The notes under the pieces: model-generated
What the model was told of the DNA's origin: nothing
Database searches by the model: none
The model's input: the letters and a program-made list of their open reading frames with translations, nothing else
Source of the DNA: Rhodococcus rhodochrous
GTDB lineage: Bacteria; Actinomycetota; Actinomycetes; Mycobacteriales; Mycobacteriaceae
NCBI RefSeq assembly: GCF_014854695.1
Contig: NZ_CP027557.1
Span: forward strand, 4,154,001 to 4,218,000
Length of the DNA: 64,000 nt
Direction of reading: 5' to 3'
Position numbers and translations under genes: made by a program
Shown: positions 1-6,941 of the stretch, one piece after another
How positions within the stretch are numbered: the first letter of the stretch is position 1
Layout: every line of letters begins with the position of its first letter

Positions 1-324
1 CACGGCGCTCTCCGCTCGATGCTCGAGGATCCCCGCTCGTACGTAGAGAACCTCGGCCGAGAGCCGCAACCCCTTGGCGATCTGGGCGAGCACTTCCGCG
101 GACGGCTTGCGCAGGCCCCGTTCGATCTGGCTCAGGTACGGGTTGCTGACACCGGCCAGTTGCGACAACTGCCGGAGCGAGACCTGTGCGGCCTCGCGCT
201 GCGACCGGATGAAGGCGCCGATGTCCTGGGCGGCGTTGTTGACCACCCGGGCGGCGATATCCCCCGGTCCGGCGCTGTCGTCCGGCGTGTCCGAGCCCTC
301 GATCGGATCTGGTTCCGTGGACAC
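1..324 (-). CDS. Xre-family HTH regulator, C-terminus cut by window edge
   Basis: This encodes a DNA-binding regulator with a Cro/CI-type helix-turn-helix. The visible 108 codons give a short acidic leader and then a complete HTH_3 fold, with the segments SLRQLSQLAGVSNPYLSQIE and RKPSAEVLAQIAKGL. The reading frame is open to base 1, so the C-terminus is missing. I chose the GTG at 324, which is the first in-frame start after the inverted repeat at 345-375. It lies downstream of the DUF445 gene on the same strand, an arrangement I recall for mycobacterial Rv0473-Rv0474. The target genes are unknown. Confidence 0.85.
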   Translation of the reverse strand, partial: MSTEPDPIEGSDTPDDSAGPGDIAARVVNNAAQDIGAFIRSQREAAQVSLRQLSQLAGVSNPYLSQIERGLRKPSAEVLAQIAKGLRLSAEVLYVRAGILEHRAESAV

Positions 325-344
325 ACCGACCACTCTACGGACAA

Positions 345-375
345 GTGCTAGCTACAGCAAGCACTCTGCTAGCAC
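345..375. promoter_or_regulatory. Inverted repeat in the Xre gene promoter, candidate operator
   Basis: Two perfect 8-bp arms, GTGCTAGC (345-352) and GCTAGCAC (368-375), flank a 15-bp centre. The site sits 21 bases upstream of the Xre GTG start and 10 bases past the end of the DUF445 gene. A symmetric site this close to an Xre gene suggests autoregulation, but that is inference. Confidence 0.5.
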
Positions 376-385
376 GTGACCGTCG

Positions 386-1675
386 TCACGCGAACAGCAA
401 CTCCGACACCGTGTAGATCGTCAACCCGGCGAGCGAACCGACCACCGTGCCGTTGATGCGGATGAACTGCAGGTCGCGCCCCACGGCGAGCTCGATCTTG
501 CGGCTGGCCTCCTCGGCGTCCCAGCGCTCGACGGTCTCGCGGATGACGGAGGTGATCTCGTCGGCGTAGTTGGACGCGACGAAGCGCACCGCGTCGAGCA
601 GCCAGCCGTCGATCTTGGTGCGCAGCTCGGCGTCCTCACGCACCCGGATGCCGAACGCCATGACGTTCTCCGCGATCTTCGTGCGCAGGGTGCTGTTCGG
701 GTCGTCCACCGAGTCGAGGATCATCCGCTTGGCCGTCCGCCAGGTCGCCGCGGCAAGGCCGGTGATCTCGTCGCGGCCCATGATCTCGGCCTTGACCTTC
801 TCCGCCTTGGCAATGGTCACGGGATCGTTCTGCAGGTCGCGGGCATAGTCGGCGAGGAACTTGTTGACCGCGAGGCGCACCTCGTGGTCGGGATTCGACC
901 GCACCTTCCACGTGAACTCCACGAGTTCGCGGTGGATCTTCTCGCCGAGCAGCAGGTCGACGAACTTCGGCGACCACGACGGCGAGTCGCGGCTGATCAC
1001 GCGGTCGATGGTCTCCTGGCTCCCGAGCGCCCACTGGTGCGCGCGTTCGGCGAGCATGTCGACGAGCGGCAGGTGGCGGTTCTCGGCGAGGAGTTCGGTG
1101 AGGACACGCCCGATGGGCGGTCCCCATTCCGGTTCGGCGATCCGCTTGACGATGGTGTGGTCGATGATCTGCTGGATGTCGTCCTCCCGCAGGATTCCGA
1201 CCACACCGCGCAGGACCGTCGACGTCTCCTTGGCCACGCGCTGGGCGTTCTCAGGTTCGGCGAGCCAGGTACCGACCCGCAACGGGATCTGCGCCGACTC
1301 GACCTTGGCCGACACCACCTCCGGTGCGAGGAAGTTGTTGCCGACGAACGAGCTCAGGTTGGCGCCGAGCTGGTCCTTCTTCCGCTTGATGATCGCCGTG
1401 TGCGGGATCGGTATCCGCAGTGGGTGCCGGAACAGGGCGGTCACGGCGAACCAGTCGGCGAGCGCGCCGACCATGCCGGCCTCGGAGGCCGCGCGCACGT
1501 AACCCACCCATGCACCGGCGCCGCGGGTTTCCTGCCAGCGGCAGAAGAGATAGATGATCGCGGCGGCGACGAGGAAGCCGGTCGCGACCGCCTTCATACG
1601 GCGGAGTTCTCGGCGTTTGATCTCGTCGTCGGTCGTCAGGAGCTGCACCCGATCGATTGTGCCGAAAGTCGGCAC
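386..1675 (-). CDS. DUF445 family membrane protein
   Basis: A DUF445-family protein of about 429 aa. There is a hydrophobic helix near the N-terminus (VATGFLVAAAIIYLF), followed by the family's GMVGALADWFAVTALFRHP block and the IKRKKDQLGANLSSFV segment. A long charged helical middle part follows, then a second membrane helix at the very C-terminus (VVGSLAGLTIYTVSELLF). The start is uncertain: GTG at 1675, GTG at 1648 and ATG at the MKAV position are all in frame and none has a strong ribosome site. The function of DUF445 proteins is not established. The gene is divergent from the TetR gene at 1754 and upstream of the Xre gene. Confidence 0.85.
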   Translation of the reverse strand: MPTFGTIDRVQLLTTDDEIKRRELRRMKAVATGFLVAAAIIYLFCRWQETRGAGAWVGYVRAASEAGMVGALADWFAVTALFRHPLRIPIPHTAIIKRKKDQLGANLSSFVGNNFLAPEVVSAKVESAQIPLRVGTWLAEPENAQRVAKETSTVLRGVVGILREDDIQQIIDHTIVKRIAEPEWGPPIGRVLTELLAENRHLPLVDMLAERAHQWALGSQETIDRVISRDSPSWSPKFVDLLLGEKIHRELVEFTWKVRSNPDHEVRLAVNKFLADYARDLQNDPVTIAKAEKVKAEIMGRDEITGLAAATWRTAKRMILDSVDDPNSTLRTKIAENVMAFGIRVREDAELRTKIDGWLLDAVRFVASNYADEITSVIRETVERWDAEEASRKIELAVGRDLQFIRINGTVVGSLAGLTIYTVSELLFA

Positions 1676-1753
1676 TCGGCGGACGGATCGCCCTCGAGTT
1701 CTGAAGGACGGGAGGCCGGATCGTAGACTGAGCCGACGATCGAAACCGAACGG

Positions 1754-2497
1754 ATGTGCCACACAGTGTCCAGCAGACCGCAGACGACTTCGAACCCGAC
1801 CTCGAGCGAGGCCGCCCCGCCCGTGAAGCAGGACGGCCGCAAACGGCGCTGGCACGAGCACAAGATCGCCCGCCGGGAAGAGCTCGTGGACGGCACCATC
1901 AACGCGATCCGCTCGCGCGGCCACGAGATCGGTATGGACGAGATCGCCGCCGAGATCGGCGTGTCGAAGACGGTGCTCTACCGCTACTTCACCGACAAGA
2001 GCGACCTGACGACCGCGACGATGCTGCGGTACGTCGAGACGGTCCTCGCTCCCCGGATCTACGCGGCGGTCGCGGAGGATCTCGACGAGTACGAGCTCAC
2101 CCGGGAGGCGATCACCGCCTACGTCGAGACCGTCGCCGACGATCCCGAGGTCTATCTGTACGTGATGAGCAACAGCGCGTCGGCGGGACGCGACGTGGTG
2201 GCCGATTCGGAGCGGATGATCGCCGAGCTCGTCGCTACCGTCCTCGGGGAACGGCTGCGGTTGTTCGAGATGGATTCGGGCGGTGCCGTGCCGTGGGCGT
2301 ACGGGATCGTCGGTGGCATTCAGCTCGCGACGCACTGGTGGATCTCGAACAAGTCGATGACCACCGAGGACCTCATCGACTACCTGACGATGATGATCTG
2401 GGGCGGCATGACCGGCATCGCCGCAGTCGCCGGATCCCCGGTGCGCTTCAAGTCGCAGCCGCATCCGCTCCTGCCGGAGTCGTCGGCCACCTGCTGA
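1754..2497 (+). CDS. TetR family transcriptional regulator
   Basis: A 247-aa TetR-type repressor. The HTH lies at about residues 45-85 (MDEIAAEIGVSKTVLYRYF, the typical TetR recognition helix). A helical ligand/dimer domain follows, rich in aromatic residues (ETVADDPEVYLYVMSNSA, WWISNKSMTTEDLIDYL). The long unstructured leader before the HTH makes the start ambiguous; GTG at 1766 is an alternative to ATG 1754. The gene is divergent from DUF445, in the arrangement I recall for Rv0472c/Rv0473. The sequence around its own start, TGTGCCACACA, resembles the core of the palindrome repeated at 2894-3018. Its ligand is unknown. Confidence 0.88.
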   Translation: MCHTVSSRPQTTSNPTSSEAAPPVKQDGRKRRWHEHKIARREELVDGTINAIRSRGHEIGMDEIAAEIGVSKTVLYRYFTDKSDLTTATMLRYVETVLAPRIYAAVAEDLDEYELTREAITAYVETVADDPEVYLYVMSNSASAGRDVVADSERMIAELVATVLGERLRLFEMDSGGAVPWAYGIVGGIQLATHWWISNKSMTTEDLIDYLTMMIWGGMTGIAAVAGSPVRFKSQPHPLLPESSATC

Positions 2498-2505
2498 CCG
2501 ACACC

Positions 2506-2535
2506 TTTACCGTTACTCGAAGTTGCACGTATAGT
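2506..2535 (+). promoter_or_regulatory. Promoter of the DUF4873 gene (sigma-A-like)
   Basis: TTTACC at 2506-2511 and TATAGT at 2530-2535 are separated by 18 bases. The ATG at 2542 follows the -10 by six bases, so the transcript is probably leaderless. Confidence 0.45.
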
Positions 2536-2541
2536 GCGGGC

Positions 2542-2895
2542 ATGAGCGACCACGCCGACGACCTGCACGACGAGGACGACCCCGGCTACCGCGGTCCCGC
2601 CGAGGTCACCGTGGGCGACCGCACGGTCGCCGTCGACGTCGAGATCTCCGGCCGGTTCGACCCTCTGCTCGGCCGGCACGTGTGGCGCGGCCGGCTCCGC
2701 AGACTCGCCGAGACCCTCGGCACCGACGCCTCGCCCGCTCCCGGCACCACCGTGACGATTACGGTGCCCGACGCCCCCGAGGCCGCGACTGCCCGCATCT
2801 CGGAGGTCGACCTGTGGGGCAGCCACATGGTCGACGGCGTCTCGCGTCCGCCCTACCCTCTGCCGACCGAGACCGACGGTGTCGATCCCGCCTGA
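2542..2895 (+). CDS. DUF4873 domain protein
   Basis: A 117-aa stand-alone DUF4873-type protein with a Y-RGPAEV start, the ISGRFDPLLGRHVWRGRL core and a proline-rich tail. In actinobacteria this domain is often found at the end of flavin monooxygenases, and its role is unknown. The start ATG 2542 is supported by a -10-like TATAGT six bases upstream. The stop codon at 2893-2895 lies inside the first unit of the 27-bp tandem array that runs to the next gene. Confidence 0.75.
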   Translation: MSDHADDLHDEDDPGYRGPAEVTVGDRTVAVDVEISGRFDPLLGRHVWRGRLRRLAETLGTDASPAPGTTVTITVPDAPEAATARISEVDLWGSHMVDGVSRPPYPLPTETDGVDPA

Positions 2896-3018
2896 TCGCC
2901 ACTGCGTGTGGCACACGCCCGATCGCCACCGCGTGTGGCACACGCCCGATCGCCACCGCGTGTGGCACACGCCCGATCACGACTGCGTGTGGCACACGCC
3001 CGATCACGACTGCGTGTG
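2894..3018. repeat. 27-bp tandem array, 4 full units plus a partial, with a palindromic core
   Basis: Units lie at 2894-2920, 2921-2947, 2948-2974 and 2975-3001, with a degenerate fifth at 3002-3018. Each carries the hyphenated palindrome GYGTGTGGCACACGC-like core (CGTGTG-G-CACACG). Units differ only at a few positions (GCCACT, GCCACC, ACGACT before the core). The first unit overlaps the DUF4873 stop and the last ends 13 bases before the PPK2 start. It could act as a set of hairpins or as repeated protein sites. Confidence 0.95.
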
Positions 3019-3031
3019 ACACGCTGGCGGG

Positions 3032-3889
3032 ATGACGAAGGACGACGTCTTCCGGCCCGCATCGATCGTCGAAGCCCTACGGGCGACGCCCGAGACCCGC
3101 GTCGCCGACATCGACACGAACGGCACTCCGGGATTCGACGGCGACAAGGCGCTCGGCGAACGTCTGCTCGCCGAACGTGGTGCCGTGCTCTCCGACCTGC
3201 AGGAAATGCTGTTCGCCGAGGGGCGGACCGGCGGCACCCGCTCGGTGTTGCTGATTCTGCAGGGCATGGACACCGCCGGGAAGGGCGGCATGGTGCGTCA
3301 CGTCATCGGCCACGTCGACCCGCAGGGCGTCGACCACACGGCCTTCGGGGTGCCCACGGAGGAGGAGAAGCGGCACCATTTCCTGTGGCGGATCAACAAG
3401 GCCCTCCCCCGCAACGGCCAGCTCGGTGTCTTCGACCGGTCGCACTACGAGGATGTGCTGGTCGCGCGGGTGAGATCACTGGTGCCGGAGAGTGTCTGGC
3501 GCGGACGCTACGACGAGATCAACCGGTTCGAGAGCGAAGTCGTCCGCGAGGGCACGACCATCGTGAAGGTCGCCATGTTCGTCTCGTTGGACGAGCAGAA
3601 GAAGCGCCTCGCCGAGCGCCTCGAGCGCCGCGACAAGCACTGGAAGTACGACCCGAGCGATGTCTCGGAGCGCGCCCTGTGGCCGCAGTACCAGCAGGCC
3701 TATCAGGACATGCTCGATCGGACCAGCACCGACGAGGCGCCCTGGTACGTCGTACCGTGCGACCGCAAGTGGTACGGCCGCCTCGCGGTGACGGAACTGC
3801 TCATCGACGCGTTCGAACGCCTCGACCTCGATTGGCCGGAGCCGACTTTCGACATCGAAACGGAGAAGCGCCGACTCGCAGAGTCGTGA
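3032..3889 (+). CDS. PPK2 family polyphosphate-dependent nucleotide kinase
   Basis: A PPK2-family phosphotransferase of 285 aa that moves phosphate between polyphosphate and nucleotides in the cytoplasm. Visible motifs are the Walker A loop GMDTAGKGG (78-86), the family lid and H-bond region, and the Walker B-like GVFDRSHYEDVL with the conserved DRSHYE. EQKKRLAERLERRDKHWKYDP and WYVVPCDRKWYGRL near the C-terminus are also typical. The length fits a one-domain PPK2. The preferred nucleotide (AMP, ADP or GDP) cannot be told from this reading. The gene sits alone between two unrelated tandem arrays, and its last codons form the first unit of the downstream one. Confidence 0.92.
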   Translation: MTKDDVFRPASIVEALRATPETRVADIDTNGTPGFDGDKALGERLLAERGAVLSDLQEMLFAEGRTGGTRSVLLILQGMDTAGKGGMVRHVIGHVDPQGVDHTAFGVPTEEEKRHHFLWRINKALPRNGQLGVFDRSHYEDVLVARVRSLVPESVWRGRYDEINRFESEVVREGTTIVKVAMFVSLDEQKKRLAERLERRDKHWKYDPSDVSERALWPQYQQAYQDMLDRTSTDEAPWYVVPCDRKWYGRLAVTELLIDAFERLDLDWPEPTFDIETEKRRLAES

Positions 3890-4030
3890 TGTCACCGACT
3901 CGCAGAGTCGTGATGTCACCGACTCGCAGAGTCGTGATGTCACCGACTCGCAGAGTCGTGATGTCACCGACTCGCAGAGTCGTGATGTCACCGACTCGCA
4001 GAGTCGTGATGTCACCGACTCGCGTCGGAT
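3873..4030. repeat. 24-bp tandem array, 6 units plus a partial, starting over the PPK2 stop
   Basis: Six identical 24-bp units (3873-3896, 3897-3920, 3921-3944, 3945-3968, 3969-3992, 3993-4016) are followed by a truncated seventh. Each contains the perfect hairpin CGACTC-GCA-GAGTCG. Unit 1 encodes the last residues and TGA stop (3887-3889) of PPK2. The identity of all six units suggests recent expansion or contraction. Confidence 0.97.
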
Positions 4031-4037
4031 ACCACCC

Positions 4038-4259
4038 TCAGAACAGGTGCGGGGTGTCGTAGTGCCGTCTGTGGTCTCGACGCACGGTTCCGGCGACCAT
4101 GCCGAATGCCGCTCCGAGCGCGACGACTGCCGCGACTGCCGCGACCATCGCCCAGCCCGTGAATCCGTACCCTACGGCGACGATCGTCAGCGCGATCATC
4201 AGGACCGAGGTGAGTGCGAGCGCATAGGCGCTCCAGGCTACGAACAGATTGAGTTTCAC
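4038..4259 (-). CDS. Small two-helix membrane protein, UsfY-like
   Basis: A 73-aa protein with two membrane helices joined by the short loop VGYGFTGWAMV and a basic C-terminal tail. The GxGFxGW turn is shared with the 90-aa protein at 8039-8311, so the two look like paralogs. They resemble the UsfY family, which is associated with SigF in mycobacteria. Start is GTG at 4259, preceded by GAGGAGG. The function is unknown; a stress-related membrane role is inferred from the neighbourhood. Confidence 0.65.
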   Translation of the reverse strand: MKLNLFVAWSAYALALTSVLMIALTIVAVGYGFTGWAMVAAVAAVVALGAAFGMVAGTVRRDHRRHYDTPHLF

Positions 4260-4322
4260 GACCGGCCTCCTCGGACGAGGTGTGTCCCTCTCGATGCCGA
4301 CGGTACCTGCAGGTGATGCACA

Positions 4323-4886
4323 TCACAACCGGCCGGTGGCGTCCTTCAGCACTTCGTAGCGGACGACGGCGAACTCTCCGCTCTGCCCGAGCTCGGTGAG
4401 GCGCATCTCCACGTGTCGCGGGAGCAGTGGACGGCCGGAACCGATGGTCACCGGTGCGAACGAGACGACGAGCTCGTCGAGCAGACCGCGCTCGGCGAAC
4501 TGTCCGGCGAGATCACCGCCGCCCACCATCCACAGGTCGCGGCCGTTCGCGGCCTCGGCCATCTCGTCGTAGACCTGACGGACGTCCTTCTGCGTGAAGC
4601 GGATGTCGCCGGGTTCGTCGCCTGCCCGGGCGACGGGCAGGTCGTCGCGATGCGTGAACACCCAGCAGGGCAGGTCGTACTCCCACTTGTCCTCGCCTGC
4701 ATGGTCGAGCACCCAGCGGTAGGTGGACGATCCCATGGCGATGGCGCCGATACCGGCGATGAACTTCTCGTAGTCGAACGGCCCGCCGTCGCCGGACTCC
4801 CGGGTGAGCAGCCAGTCGAGCGAATGATCCTCGGTGGCGAGGAAGCCGTCCAGTGTGCTTGCGGTGTAGTAGATCATCCGGGTCAT
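4323..4886 (-). CDS. Dihydrofolate reductase / RibD C-terminal family protein
   Basis: A 187-aa member of the DHFR-like family (RibD C-terminal fold). It opens with MIYYTASTLDGFLA, the family's S-x-DG signature, and has GSSTYRWVL, then LWMVGGGDLAGQFAERGLLDEL in the NADPH-binding half. Most such stand-alone proteins are uncharacterised reductases rather than true DHFR. Start ATG 4886 has AGGAG eight bases upstream. The ATG overlaps the stop of the upstream AraC-DinB gene (ATGA), so the two genes are translationally coupled. Confidence 0.85.
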   Translation of the reverse strand: MTRMIYYTASTLDGFLATEDHSLDWLLTRESGDGGPFDYEKFIAGIGAIAMGSSTYRWVLDHAGEDKWEYDLPCWVFTHRDDLPVARAGDEPGDIRFTQKDVRQVYDEMAEAANGRDLWMVGGGDLAGQFAERGLLDELVVSFAPVTIGSGRPLLPRHVEMRLTELGQSGEFAVVRYEVLKDATGRL

Positions 4887-5890
4887 GAGTTGCTCCTGTT
4901 CCAGTCGAGTGGATCTCCGTGATCGACGTCGAGGCCGGCCGCCCGCATCATGTGCCGCGCGAGTTGACGGCGGTGTGCGGCGAAGGTGAGGACGTGGGCG
5001 ACCACTCCTCCGAGGACGAAGCTCTCGGGAGGGTCGCACAGGGCGTCGATGAGCACGTCACCCCAGGCGCCACGGCGATGGATGTCGCGGATCGTCTCCA
5101 CCCAGCGCGGAGCGATGTCCTCGAAACGCGCCGTCAGAGAGTCGATTCCGTCGTCCGCATCCTCGGGGTGGTCGGCGCCCACCATCGAGGCCAGCCACAT
5201 CTCCTTGGCGCGTACCAGGTTGCCGAGCACACGTGAGACGGATTCCTCGGGACCGTCCCATGCGAGAACCACCAGTCCGGGGAACCTGATCCGGTCGCGC
5301 TCGTCGTCGTCGAGTTCGGTGGCGCGCTCGAGGAGATAGCGGGTGTCCGCGAGATCGTGCTGCACCATCTGCGCGAGGACCTCGGCGGCCGGGTAGGCGG
5401 GCGCGGTGGGCCGTCGCCCGTCCTCCTCGACCCAGAGATTGGTGGGCGGATGGAAGTGAACGCCGTTGGGGGCGGGCAACCAGTGATCGACGGGCGCGGG
5501 CGCCCAATGATCGGCGGGCGCGGGCGCCCAATGATCGACGGGCGCGGGCGCCCGGTTGCCACCGCCGCCGGTGCCGAGCACCCGGGCGGCCGCGCTGGGT
5601 GGATATCCGTAGGCGCGGGCGAAGGCGCGGGCGAACCCTTCGACGCTGTCGTAGCCCGCGGCGAACGCGGCATCGGTGACCGAACTGCCGTGACGCAGTT
5701 GCCAGGCGGCGCGTTCGAGCATGACCCGGCGCCGCAACGCTACCGGCGACTCGCCGGTGCCCACCGCGAAGGTGCGGCTGAAGTGCCACTGCGACGCGTA
5801 GGCGTGCTGCGCCATCCGTCCGAGGGTCGCGTTGTTCTCGTCGAGAACGGCGTCGAGCAGTTCCCGGAGTCGGTCACGGCCGAAGGTCAT
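4883..5890 (-). CDS. AraC-type HTH fused to a DinB/DUF664-like domain
   Basis: A 335-aa two-domain protein. Residues about 1-105 are an AraC/XylS double HTH (AQHAYASQWHFSRTFAVGTG and VTDAAFAAGYDSVEGFARAF). Residues about 165-330 form a four-helix DinB-like domain (MVQHDLADTRYLLERA, VVAHVLTFAAHRRQLARHMM) whose histidines could bind a metal, as in bacillithiol/mycothiol-linked DinB proteins. The linker holds the APAPVDHW repeat encoded by the 24-bp array at 5484-5555. It is coupled by ATGA overlap to the DHFR-like gene. A regulator with an enzyme or sensor domain is inferred; no ligand is known. Confidence 0.82.
   Translation of the reverse strand: MTFGRDRLRELLDAVLDENNATLGRMAQHAYASQWHFSRTFAVGTGESPVALRRRVMLERAAWQLRHGSSVTDAAFAAGYDSVEGFARAFARAYGYPPSAAARVLGTGGGGNRAPAPVDHWAPAPADHWAPAPVDHWLPAPNGVHFHPPTNLWVEEDGRRPTAPAYPAAEVLAQMVQHDLADTRYLLERATELDDDERDRIRFPGLVVLAWDGPEESVSRVLGNLVRAKEMWLASMVGADHPEDADDGIDSLTARFEDIAPRWVETIRDIHRRGAWGDVLIDALCDPPESFVLGGVVAHVLTFAAHRRQLARHMMRAAGLDVDHGDPLDWNRSNS
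5484..5555. repeat. In-gene 24-bp tandem repeat, 3 units, encoding APAP(V/A)DHW
   Basis: Three 24-bp units at 5484-5507, 5508-5531 and 5532-5555 differ by a few bases. They code for repeats of Ala-Pro-Ala-Pro-Val/Ala-Asp-His-Trp in the interdomain linker of the AraC-DinB protein. The unit length is a multiple of three, so copy-number change would keep the frame. Confidence 0.93.
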
Positions 5891-5955
5891 GCATTCAGTG
5901 TCGCGCGCAGACCCCGGCCGCCGCCCGACCGTTCTTGCTCTCCTGGCTCACCCGG

Positions 5956-6813
5956 TCAGCCGGGCATGGTCTCGCCGCCGAGCGGGGCGAGCACTTCACC
6001 GCTGTAGTACGAGGACATCGTCTCCGATGCGAAGAAGACGTAGGACGGGGCGATCTCGTCGGGTTGCGCGGCGCGGCCGAAGGGCGCCTGCTGTCCGAAC
6101 TCGGAGACCTTCTCTGCGTCCATGGTCGCCGGGATCAACGGGGTCCACACCGGTCCGGGCGCCACGCAGTTCACGCGGATCTGCCTGTCCTGCAGCGCCT
6201 GCGCGAGTGAGTAGGTCAGGGCGATCACCGCGCCCTTGGTCGCCGAGTAGTCGATGAGCGTCTTGTTGCCGCGCAGACCGTTGACCGATGCGGTGTTGAT
6301 GACGGAACCGCCCGGCGTCAGGTGCGGCAGGGCCACCTTCGTCACGTGGAAGAAGCTGTCGATGTTCACGGCGAAGGTGTGGCGCCACTGCTCCTCGCTC
6401 AACTCGGCGAAATCGTCGACGGGCTGCTGGGTGCCGGCATTGTTGACGAGGATGTCGAGGCCACCGAGTTGTTCGACCGTCTCGGCCACCACTGCCCGGC
6501 AGTGCTGCGCGTCGCCGAGGTCGCCCGCGATCACGTGACATGTGCGGCCCTCGCGTCGCACGAGGTCGGCGGTGTGTTCGGCGTCGCGGTGTTCCTCGAG
6601 GTACGCGATCGCGACGTCGGCACCTTCCTTCGCGAAGGCGACGGCGACCGCCCGTCCGATGCCGGAGTCACCGCCCGTGACGAGGGCCTTGCGGCCGGAC
6701 AGCAACCCGCGGCCGACGTAATCGCGCATCTCGTCGGTGGGGCGCTCGGCCATCTCGTCGGTCTCACCCGGATAGTCGATGGTGTGTGGTTCTCGTTCGC
6801 GGTCCTCGCTCAT
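5956..6813 (-). CDS. Short-chain dehydrogenase, stress-type (YhdF/YdaD-like)
   Basis: A 285-aa NAD(P)-dependent classical SDR with an extra N-terminal leader (HTIDYPGETDEMAERPTDEM) typical of the general-stress SDR group. Cofactor motif is TGGDSGIG, then NNAG, the catalytic Ser region INTASVNG and YSATK. The C-terminal VFFASETMSSYYSGEVLAPLGG is also typical. The ATG at 6813 follows a SigF-like -10 by nine bases, suggesting a leaderless, stress-induced transcript. It is divergent from the diiron oxidase-like gene at 6942. The substrate is unknown. Confidence 0.9.
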   Translation of the reverse strand: MSEDREREPHTIDYPGETDEMAERPTDEMRDYVGRGLLSGRKALVTGGDSGIGRAVAVAFAKEGADVAIAYLEEHRDAEHTADLVRREGRTCHVIAGDLGDAQHCRAVVAETVEQLGGLDILVNNAGTQQPVDDFAELSEEQWRHTFAVNIDSFFHVTKVALPHLTPGGSVINTASVNGLRGNKTLIDYSATKGAVIALTYSLAQALQDRQIRVNCVAPGPVWTPLIPATMDAEKVSEFGQQAPFGRAAQPDEIAPSYVFFASETMSSYYSGEVLAPLGGETMPG

Positions 6814-6822
6814 GGCCGCCGG

Positions 6823-6849
6823 ATACCCACAGGCTGCACCGATATTCAC
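6823..6849 (-). promoter_or_regulatory. SigF-like promoter for the SDR gene
   Basis: On the minus strand GTGA is followed by 17 bases and GGGTAT (ATACCC at 6823-6828 on the plus strand). The -10 is perfect for mycobacterial SigF sites; the -35 is one base off GTTT after alignment. It lies nine bases before the ATG. Confidence 0.55.
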
Positions 6850-6866
6850 GCCCTTTTCCCCGGTCC

Positions 6867-6912
6867 GCACCGACCGAGGGGTCGCTTCTGCACCGACCGA
6901 CGGGTCGTTTCT
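6867..6912. repeat. 23-bp direct repeat, two copies
   Basis: Copies at 6867-6889 and 6890-6912 differ at three bases. The second copy supplies the GTTT -35 of the promoter at 6907-6932; the first has GCTT at the same place. Confidence 0.85.
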
Positions 6913-6932
6913 GTACTGCTCCGAGAGGGTAA
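6907..6932 (+). promoter_or_regulatory. SigF-like promoter for the redox-enzyme gene
   Basis: GTTT at 6907-6910, 16-base spacer, GGGTAA at 6927-6932, matching the GTTT-N15/17-GGGTA(T/A) pattern known for mycobacterial SigF. The ATG at 6942 begins nine bases later. Confidence 0.75.
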
Positions 6933-6941
6933 CCCCGGCAT

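Noticed and set aside
2894..3018. CRISPR-like array
   Set aside because: Units follow one another without spacers; only four copies; no cas genes.
3873..4030. CRISPR-like array
   Set aside because: The 24-bp units are directly adjacent with no spacers and there are no cas genes.
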